Assembly: GCA_036654235.1 (NCBI GenBank)
Contig: JAVVSK010000004.1
Location: 62,001 to 126,000 of the forward strand
Length of the DNA stretch: 64,000 bases
Origin: JAVVSK01 sp036654235
GTDB taxonomy: Bacteria; Bacillota; Clostridia; Christensenellales; CAG-138
Reading direction: 5' to 3'
Shown: piece after piece, positions 48,166 to 58,971 of the stretch
How the letters are laid out: every line of letters starts with the position of its first letter
Position numbering within the stretch: position 1 is the stretch's first letter
The notes under the pieces: generated by a model
Databases searched by the model: none
Seen by the model: only the letters and a program-made list of their open reading frames with translations
Told to the model about the DNA's origin: nothing
Position numbers and translations under genes: made by a program

Positions 48166-48760
48166 TTTTGAAAACCTCCTTTAGCCAATCAAACAGCTGT
48201 GCGAATAAGCTTTTAAATTCGCGTTCTTCAGATTTGCCGTTAGTTTGTTCATCGGGTGTATTAACTATGCAAAGAGGCGGATATATCACGCACCACCAAT
48301 TTTTTCCCCCGCCATCGCCCAAAATTATCCTCAAAGCTTCATATTCCCCCGCCTTATATAAAACATTTCCATATGTTTTATCCGGAAAATCATATTTTCC
48401 AACGCGCATTTCAAAGAGATAATAAGCCCCGTTTTCAAAAAGTGTATTTTCGACGATCTTTTCCAAAGCTGCGCCAAGAGTTAAAATTTTCCTTTCAGAT
48501 TCCATCGCGTCTTCGGATTTTGAAAAATTTAACGTTCCGGAATTAAGTATCGCGTCCCGAACCGCGAGCTTTACCCTCTGATCTTCAACTCCGTCGCTAT
48601 TCGCGATTATGTGAAGACGAAGTATATTGCTTTTTTCATCCGTCGCTTTTGCGGTTTTCATTGTTCCCGAGCCGGTAAGTAAAACCGCCAATAACATCAA
48701 AACAATCAAAAAATTCAACATACATATTGTTTTTTCTTTCATAGTCTCTTTAAACCTCAT
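48140..48760 (-). CDS. spoIIR: Stage II sporulation protein R
   Basis: A 206-residue secreted signalling protein made in the forespore under sigma-F that triggers SpoIIGA to process pro-sigma-E in the mother cell. Motifs LRLHIIANSDGVEDQRVKLAVRDAIL and NVLYKAGEYEALRIILGDGGGKNWWCVIYPPLC are classic. N-terminal signal peptide ICMLNFLIVLMLLAVLLTGS. ATG 48760 lacks a ribosome site; ATG 48742 has GAGG 12 bases upstream, so the true start may be there. The sigma-F gene is at 5.0-5.8 kb. Confidence 0.93.
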   Translation of the reverse strand: MRFKETMKEKTICMLNFLIVLMLLAVLLTGSGTMKTAKATDEKSNILRLHIIANSDGVEDQRVKLAVRDAILNSGTLNFSKSEDAMESERKILTLGAALEKIVENTLFENGAYYLFEMRVGKYDFPDKTYGNVLYKAGEYEALRIILGDGGGKNWWCVIYPPLCIVNTPDEQTNGKSEEREFKSLFAQLFDWLKEVFKSGNEAHTN

Positions 48761-48961
48761 TTTTTATATACTGTACTTATTATTGACGTTTTTTTGATTG
48801 CAAGACCGAATCCATTCTAAACTTTTCATGAAATTATTGTCGAATCTAAAAAACAATATCAATATAAATATTTTTTTTAAGCGGAGATACTTAGATCATG
48901 CATTTTCTTCAAAGCTTTTGTTCATACTACGCCGAGAGTAATATCCAAAGATGGAGGCAAA

Positions 48962-51900
48962 ATGCAGACCGATTCAGGCTATTTTTTCCCAAAAAACATT
49001 CGCCTCGTCGATGACGAAATGCTGGCAGAAGCAAAAGAGCTGGCTTTTTTGCGTACCGAAAAGAAGAAACGTCCTTTTGATAAGGCGGCGTTTAAATTAA
49101 GTATCGATAAAAAACGTCTTTTTGATACATATAAAGTGCTGTTAAACGCAAAGCGCGATGGACATTTTGTTCCAGGCAGTGCCGGTGAAATGTTTTTTGA
49201 TAACTTTTATCTCGTCGAAAAAGCGCTGCTCACTCTCGAAACCGATATGAGAGTCGATAAATCCGCTTCAATACCCATAAGCGCTGAGGGCGGAATGCTC
49301 TCGCTTCCGCGCGTATATATAATCGTATCCGAGTTTTTCTCATGCACCGGAGGGCGCTTCAGCGAAAATTTTTATGAGTATATAATGAGTTTTCAAAGCG
49401 TTTCGCCACTTTACAGTGATGAGCTTTTTTGTCTCCCAATAATGATAAAAATAGCTCTCATAAAGCTCATGTCCCTTGAGGCTATGAATATTCTCGTTCG
49501 CATATCCGAACATGAACATGCCGATGCGTTTTTTTCTGCGCTTACAAATAGCGGAGTTTCGGAAAAGAGAAAGAGCTTGCTTATCGGAAATGCGGTTAAA
49601 ACTCTGAGCGATGTCGGAATATTGCGCCTTCGTGCAAAGCTCATTGAAGCGGATGAATTTTCTAAAAAAGATCTTTTAACCGATGAAGCTGCGCGTCTTA
49701 AAAATATAAATTCAGATGAACTTTTCAGTATGAATAGTAAGGCTGAAGAACGCGAAAACCAAATAGTAAAAAACGTTATTAATTCCCTTAGGCTAATAGA
49801 TACGACTGATTTTGCTGAGCTTACCGAACGCCTTAGCCTTATTGAGCGCGCCCTCTCCTTTGATAGCGTTTACGTCAATATGGATTCAGCATCGAAGCAA
49901 AGCTATAGGGAAGAAGTAGTTAGGATAGCGAAACAAATTGGGGTTGACGAAGCCGTCATCGCAAAACGCGCCGCTGCTCTAAGCGAAAATAAGTCAAAAA
50001 AGCAGGGACATGTCGGTTACTATATCATTGGCGCGGGTAAAACAGAGCTTATAAATTCCCTCCTACCCGAAAAAAAAATTAATCAAACAGATTATAGCGC
50101 GCGTCTTTTTTTCTATATTGTTATTCAGCTCGCTATTTTATTGCCTATTCTTTTGCTTTCTTTCATCGGAAGCCCATTTTATGTATTATTGGGTCTTATT
50201 CCTGCGTTGTCAATAGCCGCATTCTTAGGCGCGCTCCTTTTTAAGAGTGCATTCCCCGTAAATCATATACCTAGAATAAAGGTAATCCGCGGTGCGGGAG
50301 AAAACGCAAGAACCCTCGTCACTATTCCGGTTTTAATATTAGATAAAAAGAGTCTAGATGACGCTATAGACGAAATAGAAACTCATTACGCGGGAAATCC
50401 ATTGCAAGATTGTTTTTTCTCAATACTTTGTGATTTTAAAGATGCTGATTATGATATCAACGATACAGAAACCAAGCTTGTCGAAACCGCGAAGGAAAGG
50501 ATAGAGGCGCTTAATAAAAAGTACCAAAGAAACGAACCAATATTTTACCTTTTTTTCAGGAAACGCGAGTTTAATAAGAACGATAATATTTTCATGGGGT
50601 ATGAACGAAAGCGCGGGGCTGTTATGGCTCTTGTTAAACTTATCGTTGAGAGCGACGGCGAATGCTTCTTTTTTGACAGCCCTCCCCTACCCCAAAAGCT
50701 TAAATATATAACGGTTCTCGATGCTGACACTTATCTCGCTCCCGGAAGCCTCAGCGAACTTATAGGCGCGATGATCCATCCCCTCAATGCCCCTGTATCC
50801 GATAAGTTTGGTATTGTTAAAGAGGGTCATGCCGTAATCGCCCCGCGCATTGAGACAACGGCGGTCAGTGCCGCTAAATCGCGTTTTTCCGCACTCATGT
50901 CTTTTGACGCGGGAATGAATACCTATACCGGTGCGGTTAGTGATCTGTATCAGGATGCGTTCGACGAAGGACTTTTTACGGGAAAAGGCATATTCGATAT
51001 CGACTGTTTCTATAATGCGCTTATGTATAGAATCCCGGAGAACACGGTTTTAAGTCATGACGTTCTCGAAGGCTGCATATTAAGAAGCGGATATATGAGC
51101 GACACTATTCTTTACGACGGTGAGCCCGGAACCTTTGCCGCATATCAAAAGCGTGCGCATAGGTGGATTCGCGGAGATTGGCAACTTATCCGATTTTTAG
51201 GGCGTAAATTCCCTGAAACTGACGATACAAAACGAAGCGAATTTCTTTCTGGGCTTTCGCGCTATAAACTTTTCGACAATCTTAGGCGCAGTCTTACGCT
51301 TCCGCTTATCTTTTTAGCGTTTTTTGCATCTATCTTTACCGGGTTTCGGCTTTACACCTTAGTAGCCCTAATCGCCCTAATTTTACCAGAAGTTTATTCC
51401 GTCGCTAGCGCTTGTATCTTAGCGGTGTTTAGGCGAAACGCAGACCTTCGCGGAACGCTCTTCGATTGTTTCAACAATATAAAACGCGCTTTGTTCTCAC
51501 TCTTTACCCTGCCCACCACTGCTTGTGATACTATTGACGCTATAATTCGTTCTCTTTACCGCGTATATTTTTCTCGAAAGAATATGCTCGAATGGATTAC
51601 CGCCGCCGCCGGGGAAAAATCTTCGGGAGGAATTATGCGAGTTATAAAAAAGATGCGGTTTAATATTATCTTCGGGATTTTCTTTTTGCTTTCTCCTATT
51701 TTTTCCCCAAACAGCGGAATCTTAACTTCTCTCTACGGCGCTTTTTTAACGCTTATGCCAATTATTACCGCGTTTTTGGAGCTTCCTTTTGAAAAGAAAA
51801 ATGTAAAAACCGCCGACCGTGAGATCCTTTTAAAAACCGCGCGATCAATATACGCCTACTTTAACGATTTTTGCAACGAAAAAACGCATTACCTGCCCCC

Positions 51901-54900
51901 TGATAACTTTCAGGAATCCCCGAAAAAATTGCCGGTTCGGCATACCTCGCCTACCAATATTGGCATGGCACTCATGGCTACCCTCTCCGCCTACGACCTT
52001 AATATCATAAGCGAAGATACCTTAATTTCGCGTCTCGCTAAAATGACTGAATCGATCAAAAGGTTAGAGAAGTTGAACGGACACCTCTACAACTGGTACG
52101 ATATCGAAAGTATGGAAAAAATACATCCCTGCTACGTTTCTACGGTCGATAGCGGAAACCTCGCCGCATCTTTGATAGTGACCGCCGAAGCGCTTCGCTC
52201 TATAGATAGCGATAAAGCTAGAGAACTTTCGAAAAAAATAGATACTTTGTCTTCCGCTATGGATTTCTCTATGCTTTATTCTGAGGAGCGCGGACTTTTC
52301 TATATAGGCTTTGACGCTGAAAACGGAAGCTTTAATAATTCATGCTACGATATGTTGGCATCAGAAGCGCGACTTACCTATTTTGTGGCTATAGCGGAAA
52401 AACAAATACCCGCAAAGTCATGGCTTTTACTTTCAAGACTTTTAGTTAGGAGTAAACTTGATTTTTCTCTTGTATCCTGGGGGGGAACCTGCTTTGAATA
52501 CCTAATGCCCGTTTTATTTACCGGCTCTGTTAAAAATACGCTAATGGATGAAACTCTAAACACCGTTGCCTCAACTATGGAGCGCTACGCAGCGCCCAAT
52601 AAGATTTTCGGCATATCGGAGTCTGGCTTTTTTGCGTTTGATAAATTTATGTACTATCAATATAAGGCGTTCGGTGTTCCGAAGTTAGCTCTAAGTAAAA
52701 TGCGAGAGCGCGAACTCGTAATAGCCCCCTATGCTTCTCTTCTCCTACTCATGGTAGATCCTGAGGCGGCTATCGTAAACCTAAAGCGGCTTTACGATAT
52801 TGGCGCTTATTCGAAATACGGTTTTTTTGAGGCGATAGATTATACAAAAAGCCGCGTTCAAAACGACCGCGGCTATGAAATAGTTGAAAGCTTTATGGCA
52901 CATCATCTCGGAATGAGCATATGCTCAATAAACAACATATTGAACAATTTTGCCCTAGAGAAGCGCTTTATGAAGAATCCCAATATGAGAGCTTACCGCC
53001 TGCTTCTTGAGGAAAAAGCACCAAAGCGCGGTTTACGGTTAAAACAATATGAAAGCTCAGTATATCAAAATGAGGAAAAGAAAAAAATCCCCGCAATACG
53101 CGCGCGAATAATCGAAAGACCTATGTCGCGGCACGAAACTCAGCTACTTTCAAACGGAACTTATACCGTCTTTATACGTGACGACGGTATGGGCTTTTCA
53201 AAATATGACGATCTATATTTGACGCGATTTTTACGTGATCCCGTTCGCGGCGAATCCGGAATTCGCTTCTACGTTAAATGTGACGGCGAAATTTGGGGAC
53301 TTACCGAACGCGACGATAAAACGGATGAATATTTATGCACTTTGGAACCGCATAAAGTGACGCATACGAAGTCAAGAAATAAGCTTAAATCCACAGTGGA
53401 AGTTGCCGTTTCACCGGATATAAACGGAGAAATAAGAAAAATTTCTTTCGTCAACCATTCCTCTTTTGACCGCGATATTGAGCTTATGGCATATTTTGAG
53501 GTACAGTTCTCTAGCGATTCCGAATTTACTTCGCACCCAGCTTTCGTAAAGCTCACGGTAGACGCGAAAACCGACTCAAATATACTCCTTTTTAATAGAC
53601 GGAAAGGCGATATTTATATCTATGCCTCTCTCGTTGGCTCAACTCTTCCGCGCTATGCGACCGATCGTCTTTCCTGCGTCGGACGTTGTAAACGCGCTAT
53701 CTCGGCGCTTAATGAACCTCTTATGGTTGGAATCGACGTTTCCGCCCCAATAGAGCCTTGCTGTATGGCGCGGGAAACGGCGCATATAAAACCGGGAGCC
53801 GCCGAAGCTTTTACTTTTATCGTTGGGCTTTCTTTTGACGAAGAAAAAGCTTTAAACGACGCGCGTGAGCTTATAAAAATTGAATCTGCCATATTTGATA
53901 TGAGCTATCATAGCGCCCTTTCGTTTCAAAATTCGCTCAATCTAACCTCCGGTAAAATTGAACTTTTTGAACGCATCGCCGGTTTTTTAATAGAAAGCAT
54001 CGAAAAAAAACCGGGTAATTTAACGCCCGTATCTTTAGGCGTTGAAACTCTCTATAAATATGCAATAAGCTTTCTTCATCCTATCATAACGGTTAAGATT
54101 TCGAGCATCACCCAAATGCGTATTATCAAGACGCTCCTGTCCCTTAAAAGCTATCTTTCAGCTAAGGGTATTATATTCGACTTCGTTATAATAGGCGACT
54201 ATAAAAACGAATATGCGAACGAACTTAAAACGCGAATTTTAGAACTCACCTTAGCTAACGGAAATCAAAGCACCGTGCATGTTTTAGATGGATTCGCTCT
54301 AAAGAGCGAGGAAGAACAACTTATTCTTCTCCTCTCAACCGTCGTAATAGATCCGAATAAGTCCCTCGATAAGCAGTTTATGAACGAGAGAGAACGCGAA
54401 TATCCGCATATTTTCACAAAAAAGCTCCCGTCTCTCCCTCTCGAAAAACCGAGGCTGCTCTTCGATAATGGTCTCGGTGGTTTCGACCCCGAAACGAACG
54501 AATACGTTATCGTTCTGGCTCCCGGGGCAAGTACCCCTCTACCTTGGTCTAATGTGCTTTCAAACGAGAATTTCGGTGCGATAATAACCGAAAGCGGAGG
54601 TGGCTTTACATATAAAAACAATAGCCGACTCAAAAAAATAACAGCTTTTGATAACGATCCGATTTCCGATATAAAGAGCGAAACTTTATTCATAAAAGAC
54701 GGTGATAATGTATTTTCTATAGCACCTACCTATATTTCGCGAGATGAACAGGTGATTATTCGGCATGGATTCGGTTACTCTCAGTTTACTTCATCCGCCG
54801 CTATGCTCTGCAGCGTTATGACGGTTTTCGTAGACCCCGTCCTTCCGCTTAAATATTATCATGTTGAGATTAAAAATCCGCGCAACTCGAAGCGTGAACT

Positions 54901-56764
54901 GTCCGCGATGTTTTTAGCGGATTGGGCACTTGGTGAAAATAAGGCGCGCGTCGGTATTATAACCGAATATGAAAACAACGTCGTATTCGCCAAAAACTCA
55001 GCTGTAAAAGGCGATGAATATGGTTTTATTACCATAATCAATCGCGATATTGATTTTTCCTGCAACAGAGATGAAATGCTTGAAAGCGTATTTAAGGCGA
55101 GTCTTGATAAAATATGCGGCACCGGCTTTGGTGCGTTTTCAATAATTAAAACCAATTTTACAATAGAGGCCGAATCGAGCGCTGAATTTACGGTCGTTTT
55201 AGGTATGGAAAGTAAAGAAAAAGCGCTTTCTATTCTTCAGGGATTAAAGTCTTTTAATTTCCACGATTCTTTAAACGCCGTTAAAAAGCTTTGGGAAGTG
55301 CGCCTCAATCGAATAACGATAAATACCCGTGACGAAGCTTTAAACCTTATAGTCAATAGGTGGCTTCTTTATCAGGTGTATTCAAGCAGGCTTTTCGCGC
55401 GCGCGGGGTTCTATCAATGCGGCGGAGCGATAGGCTTCCGCGATCAATTGCAGGATTGTCTGGCTCTTTTATATATAAATCCTGAATATGCCCGCGAACA
55501 TATAAAAATAGCGGCATCCGTGCAGTTTTTACAGGGTGACGTTCTTCACTGGTGGCATCCGCCATATTATGGCGTTCGTACTCATATAAGTGACGATCGA
55601 CTGTTTTTAGCTTTTGTCGCTCTTAAATATAAAGCTGTAACGGGAGATTGCTCTATATTCGACGAAAACATAGCGTATCTTAAAGATGTAGCTATTCCCG
55701 ATGGAGCGAAAGATTATTACGGAGTTCTTGAACCCGGCGATGTAAAGGAAAGCCTATATAAACACTGCGTCCGCGCAATTGAATCGGTGGCGTTTTCCTG
55801 TGGACGGCATGGGCTTCCCCTTATGCAAGGCGGCGACTGGAACGACGGAATGGACTCGGCTGGACAAAACGGTGGCGAAAGCGTTTGGCTTGCTCTATTC
55901 GTAATCGATATTTTAAAAGATTTTGTTCCGCTCTGCGTTAAACGCGGTGAAAGTGCGGATGCTGAAAAATTTGAAAGCGCCGCTGAGAAGCTTAGAAATT
56001 GCGTCGAAAAAGAAGCTTTCGACGGAAGTTGGTATAAACGCGCGTTCATGGAAAACGGTGAGCTGGGATCGCATACTAATTCCGAATGCGCTATAGACAG
56101 TATTACACAATCGTATGCGGTTTTTTCTGACCTTCTTCATAAAGAAGAAGCGTATTTATCTGCATATAAGCTCCTCGTAAATAAAGGTAGCGCGACTATC
56201 GCGCTCCTCGCTCCCCCGTTTTCAAAACATCGTAGCGACGTTGGCTATATTAAAAATTATATAGACGGTATTCGTGAAAACGGTGGACAATATACTCATG
56301 CTGCCTGTTGGTTATGCAAATCAGCGGTTAAGCTGTCTCGATTTAACGAGGCGTTCGATATATTTTCTATGCTCAATCCGATAAACCATACGATGACCGA
56401 TGCACAGACGAGCGTTTATAAGGGCGAGCCTTATTCTATAGCGGGCGACGTTTATACAAATAAACGCACCCCCGGGCGCGCGGGATGGACTTTTTATACT
56501 GGTTCCGCCTCGCTCTATTATTCTCTCGCCATAGAAAATATTTTAGGTATCATTATCGAAGATGCCAATCTAAGAGTAGCCCCTATTCCAAACATCGGTC
56601 CTTTTTCTCTTGATTATAAATTTGGTACCTCTGTTTATAAGATTTTAGTTAAAAGCGGCGATAAAAAAACTTTGCTAGATAATGTTGATCTTCCCAATCA
56701 TTTAGTTTCTCTTGTCGATGACGGAACTGAACATTCTATCGTTTGTTATAGAGAGGTTAAATAA
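48962..56764 (+). CDS. Cyclic beta-1,2-glucan synthase-like protein (GT84/GH94)
   Basis: A giant 2600-residue membrane protein. N-terminal ~370 residues are unassigned; two helices (VIQLAILLPILLLSFIGS region) precede a GT84 catalytic domain with D587-A-D589 (VLDADTYLAPGSL) and the QxxRW-type motif YQKRAHRWIRGDW near 729. Several helices follow (~790-930), then a glycoamylase-like domain, then GH94 phosphorylase-type domains with MQGGDWNDGMD (D2292, D2295), which in relatives trim or cyclise the glucan. Homologues NdvB and ChvB make periplasmic cyclic glucan in Gram-negatives; in Clostridia the product is less clear. GGAGG precedes ATG 48962. No known partner genes adjoin it. Confidence 0.85.
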   Translation: MQTDSGYFFPKNIRLVDDEMLAEAKELAFLRTEKKKRPFDKAAFKLSIDKKRLFDTYKVLLNAKRDGHFVPGSAGEMFFDNFYLVEKALLTLETDMRVDKSASIPISAEGGMLSLPRVYIIVSEFFSCTGGRFSENFYEYIMSFQSVSPLYSDELFCLPIMIKIALIKLMSLEAMNILVRISEHEHADAFFSALTNSGVSEKRKSLLIGNAVKTLSDVGILRLRAKLIEADEFSKKDLLTDEAARLKNINSDELFSMNSKAEERENQIVKNVINSLRLIDTTDFAELTERLSLIERALSFDSVYVNMDSASKQSYREEVVRIAKQIGVDEAVIAKRAAALSENKSKKQGHVGYYIIGAGKTELINSLLPEKKINQTDYSARLFFYIVIQLAILLPILLLSFIGSPFYVLLGLIPALSIAAFLGALLFKSAFPVNHIPRIKVIRGAGENARTLVTIPVLILDKKSLDDAIDEIETHYAGNPLQDCFFSILCDFKDADYDINDTETKLVETAKERIEALNKKYQRNEPIFYLFFRKREFNKNDNIFMGYERKRGAVMALVKLIVESDGECFFFDSPPLPQKLKYITVLDADTYLAPGSLSELIGAMIHPLNAPVSDKFGIVKEGHAVIAPRIETTAVSAAKSRFSALMSFDAGMNTYTGAVSDLYQDAFDEGLFTGKGIFDIDCFYNALMYRIPENTVLSHDVLEGCILRSGYMSDTILYDGEPGTFAAYQKRAHRWIRGDWQLIRFLGRKFPETDDTKRSEFLSGLSRYKLFDNLRRSLTLPLIFLAFFASIFTGFRLYTLVALIALILPEVYSVASACILAVFRRNADLRGTLFDCFNNIKRALFSLFTLPTTACDTIDAIIRSLYRVYFSRKNMLEWITAAAGEKSSGGIMRVIKKMRFNIIFGIFFLLSPIFSPNSGILTSLYGAFLTLMPIITAFLELPFEKKNVKTADREILLKTARSIYAYFNDFCNEKTHYLPPDNFQESPKKLPVRHTSPTNIGMALMATLSAYDLNIISEDTLISRLAKMTESIKRLEKLNGHLYNWYDIESMEKIHPCYVSTVDSGNLAASLIVTAEALRSIDSDKARELSKKIDTLSSAMDFSMLYSEERGLFYIGFDAENGSFNNSCYDMLASEARLTYFVAIAEKQIPAKSWLLLSRLLVRSKLDFSLVSWGGTCFEYLMPVLFTGSVKNTLMDETLNTVASTMERYAAPNKIFGISESGFFAFDKFMYYQYKAFGVPKLALSKMRERELVIAPYASLLLLMVDPEAAIVNLKRLYDIGAYSKYGFFEAIDYTKSRVQNDRGYEIVESFMAHHLGMSICSINNILNNFALEKRFMKNPNMRAYRLLLEEKAPKRGLRLKQYESSVYQNEEKKKIPAIRARIIERPMSRHETQLLSNGTYTVFIRDDGMGFSKYDDLYLTRFLRDPVRGESGIRFYVKCDGEIWGLTERDDKTDEYLCTLEPHKVTHTKSRNKLKSTVEVAVSPDINGEIRKISFVNHSSFDRDIELMAYFEVQFSSDSEFTSHPAFVKLTVDAKTDSNILLFNRRKGDIYIYASLVGSTLPRYATDRLSCVGRCKRAISALNEPLMVGIDVSAPIEPCCMARETAHIKPGAAEAFTFIVGLSFDEEKALNDARELIKIESAIFDMSYHSALSFQNSLNLTSGKIELFERIAGFLIESIEKKPGNLTPVSLGVETLYKYAISFLHPIITVKISSITQMRIIKTLLSLKSYLSAKGIIFDFVIIGDYKNEYANELKTRILELTLANGNQSTVHVLDGFALKSEEEQLILLLSTVVIDPNKSLDKQFMNEREREYPHIFTKKLPSLPLEKPRLLFDNGLGGFDPETNEYVIVLAPGASTPLPWSNVLSNENFGAIITESGGGFTYKNNSRLKKITAFDNDPISDIKSETLFIKDGDNVFSIAPTYISRDEQVIIRHGFGYSQFTSSAAMLCSVMTVFVDPVLPLKYYHVEIKNPRNSKRELSAMFLADWALGENKARVGIITEYENNVVFAKNSAVKGDEYGFITIINRDIDFSCNRDEMLESVFKASLDKICGTGFGAFSIIKTNFTIEAESSAEFTVVLGMESKEKALSILQGLKSFNFHDSLNAVKKLWEVRLNRITINTRDEALNLIVNRWLLYQVYSSRLFARAGFYQCGGAIGFRDQLQDCLALLYINPEYAREHIKIAASVQFLQGDVLHWWHPPYYGVRTHISDDRLFLAFVALKYKAVTGDCSIFDENIAYLKDVAIPDGAKDYYGVLEPGDVKESLYKHCVRAIESVAFSCGRHGLPLMQGGDWNDGMDSAGQNGGESVWLALFVIDILKDFVPLCVKRGESADAEKFESAAEKLRNCVEKEAFDGSWYKRAFMENGELGSHTNSECAIDSITQSYAVFSDLLHKEEAYLSAYKLLVNKGSATIALLAPPFSKHRSDVGYIKNYIDGIRENGGQYTHAACWLCKSAVKLSRFNEAFDIFSMLNPINHTMTDAQTSVYKGEPYSIAGDVYTNKRTPGRAGWTFYTGSASLYYSLAIENILGIIIEDANLRVAPIPNIGPFSLDYKFGTSVYKILVKSGDKKTLLDNVDLPNHLVSLVDDGTEHSIVCYREVK

Positions 56765-56796
56765 AGTTATAGATATGCTTAGTCAATCTTTAAGCT

Positions 56797-56843
56797 AAAA
56801 AATCGGAGGGAATAAAGTTTTTCTTTTTCCCTCCGATTTTTTT
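56797..56843. terminator. Bidirectional terminator between the glucan synthase and xth genes
   Basis: AAAAATCGGAGGG and CCCTCCGATTTTT arms with a loop rich in T and A; lies between convergent genes. Confidence 0.88.
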
Positions 56844-57630
56844 AATCCATATTAATTTCCAAGAATACGGGGCAATGATCGCTCCCGTATATCCCCGGCA
56901 TTATCCCGCAATCTATTATTGCGTCTTTCTTTCGGTCACTCACCAAAAAATAATCTATGCGCCACCCTACGTTTTTCGCGCGCGCATTCCCCATATAACT
57001 CCACCAAGAATATGCGTCTCTCGCATCCGGATATTTATACCTAAAGGTATCTATAAAGCCGTTATCTAAAAGCGCCGAAAACTTTTCGCGTTCTTCATCT
57101 GTAAATCCCGCGTTCCCTCTGTTTGACTTCGGATTTTTTAAGTCGATCTCGTTATGCGCAACGTTCATATCGCCGCATATTACGACCGGCTTTTTTTCGT
57201 CCAAAAGCTTTATATAAGTCAAAAACGCATTTTCCCACCGCAGACGATAGCTAAGACGAGTAAGCTCCCTTTGTGCATTTGGCGTATATACGGTAACGAA
57301 GAAAAACGCCGGAAATTCGAGAGTTATTACACGTCCCTCGGTACAAAATTCGCTTTCGACAGGGATATCGGTAAACTCGCGCTGATAATCAAAATCGAAA
57401 TAGAATTCAATAGGTTCAAGCTTCGTTGCAACGCCCGTCCCGGAATACCCCTTTTTATCCGCGCTATTAAAATAACTCTTATATCCGGAAAAATCAAATT
57501 CTATTTGATCAGGTTGCGCTTTCGTCTCCTGTAAGGCAAAAATATCCGCGCAAAAGTCACGAAAGGAGTCGTCAAAACCTTTTTTCAGCACAGCGCGAAA
57601 ACCATTCACATTCCAAGAAACAAATTTCAT
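56842..57630 (-). CDS. xth: Exodeoxyribonuclease III / AP endonuclease
   Basis: A 262-residue base-excision repair enzyme. SWNVNGFRAV (with the conserved Asn), FALQETKAQ (E35, metal-binding), PVVICGDMNVAHNEIDL, and SDHCPVFLEI (D-H catalytic pair) are present, and SWWSYMGNARAKNVGWRIDYFL matches the W-R-I-D-Y-F motif of the ExoIII/ExoA subgroup. Start ATG 57630 has only a weak GGG upstream, and it lies three bases after pmbA, so coupling to that gene is likely. Confidence 0.93.
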   Translation of the reverse strand: MKFVSWNVNGFRAVLKKGFDDSFRDFCADIFALQETKAQPDQIEFDFSGYKSYFNSADKKGYSGTGVATKLEPIEFYFDFDYQREFTDIPVESEFCTEGRVITLEFPAFFFVTVYTPNAQRELTRLSYRLRWENAFLTYIKLLDEKKPVVICGDMNVAHNEIDLKNPKSNRGNAGFTDEEREKFSALLDNGFIDTFRYKYPDARDAYSWWSYMGNARAKNVGWRIDYFLVSDRKKDAIIDCGIMPGIYGSDHCPVFLEINMD

Positions 57631-57633
57631 ATT

Positions 57634-58971
57634 TTATTTACCCGATATCATTAGCGAACTGATTAGTAACGATGGCGAACTAATCATAGCTGTACCGTCC
57701 GACGGATCCATCCTTATATCGCTTCCGATAGCTATTACGGCTTTCATTAGATCTAAAAACGACCCTGCTACCGTTATTTGATCAACGGGATACATGATCT
57801 TTCCATTTTCTATTAAAAAGCCTTTTGCTAGAAGCGAAAACTCGCCCGTTACCGAATTAGCTCCGGCGTGCAATCCGTCAAATTCGGTTATTACTAGTCC
57901 ATCCTTCATAGTTTCAATAAGATCATCATAGGTCTTTTCGCCCGGCTTTATGAAAAAATTAGTTGGCATAACCGATATTGGTGACGCTATACTCGCCCTT
58001 CCGGCATTACCCGTCGTCTCTACCCCCGCTTTTTTTGCGGTTTTAAGATTATGCAGGAGGGTCTTTAAAACGCCATTATCGACAACTGTCTTCGTTTTTC
58101 CGGGAACACCTTCAGCATCAAAGGCAGTTTGAAACTCGCCATAAAACGGATCATCCAATATCGTTACGAGATCGGATGCTATGATTTCGTTTTCTTTTCC
58201 GTTTAAAAGGCTCAGCCCTTTTTGCGCCGCCTCGGCGGAAAACATATCTGAAAACGTTGATAAGAGCGCCGCCGCCGCGTCATGTCTCAAAAGAACCTTA
58301 TATTGTCCGGTTTTAACGGCGCTCGCTCCGAAGCGCATCGAAAGTTCAGAAACAGCTTCTTTTACGATAGCATCTATATCCGTCGTCTCTTTACCCATTC
58401 TAAAAGCAAAAGTGCTCTTAGATTCTTCGCCCTGTTGCATTATAGGAACGAGTATGGAAAAAGAGATCGCCTTCTCGCTGCAAGCGGAAAGACCAAGTGT
58501 ATTATCAATTCTTGTTTTTTGTCTTATAGTCTCTATAGCGCATTCTTCGACGCGGCTAATTCTCTCATCAGCAGCTTTAAGGAGCTTTTCAGCTTCAATC
58601 ATTAAGTTTATTTTTTCGCGGTTAGTCATCGATAAGGCGCAGCTTTCCGCAACAGGAATGGAAATATATTCGCTTTTCCCTTGCATAGGATGTTCATCCT
58701 CTGTCTCTATACTACGAGCATTATCTATCGCGCGCTTAACTATTTTTTCGGGATCCTCGAGCACCTCGGTATATGCGTAGCCGTCCTTCCCAAGAAGTTT
58801 TACTCTTACGTTGCAGGCGCTCTTCTTATTTGCGTTATATCTATCAACATCGCCATCAAGAATACTAACGTCGAAAGCTTCGCCCTCAACATAATAGGTT
58901 TCGGCGGCTGAACAGCCCAATTTTATCGCCGCTTCAAATATGGCATTTTTAAACGCTTCAAATTTTTCCAT
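57634..58971 (-). CDS. pmbA: TldE/PmbA subunit of the TldD-PmbA protease
   Basis: A 445-residue homologue of PmbA (TldE), the non-metal partner of TldD. Recognised by FDVSILDGDVDRYNANKKSACNVRVKLLG-type sequence near the start, AEGVPGKTKTVVDNGVLKTLLHNLKTA, and DGLHAGANSVTGEFSLLAKGFLIENGK. It lacks the HExxxH motif, as expected. ATG shares a base with the tldD stop (TAATG). In E. coli the heterodimer matures microcin B17 and degrades CcdA; no RiPP precursor was found here. Confidence 0.9.
   Translation of the reverse strand: MEKFEAFKNAIFEAAIKLGCSAAETYYVEGEAFDVSILDGDVDRYNANKKSACNVRVKLLGKDGYAYTEVLEDPEKIVKRAIDNARSIETEDEHPMQGKSEYISIPVAESCALSMTNREKINLMIEAEKLLKAADERISRVEECAIETIRQKTRIDNTLGLSACSEKAISFSILVPIMQQGEESKSTFAFRMGKETTDIDAIVKEAVSELSMRFGASAVKTGQYKVLLRHDAAAALLSTFSDMFSAEAAQKGLSLLNGKENEIIASDLVTILDDPFYGEFQTAFDAEGVPGKTKTVVDNGVLKTLLHNLKTAKKAGVETTGNAGRASIASPISVMPTNFFIKPGEKTYDDLIETMKDGLVITEFDGLHAGANSVTGEFSLLAKGFLIENGKIMYPVDQITVAGSFLDLMKAVIAIGSDIRMDPSDGTAMISSPSLLISSLMISGK

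Noticed and set aside
48901..48961. Upstream ATG for the glucan synthase-like protein
   Set aside because: No ribosome site, whereas GGAGG directly precedes ATG 48962.
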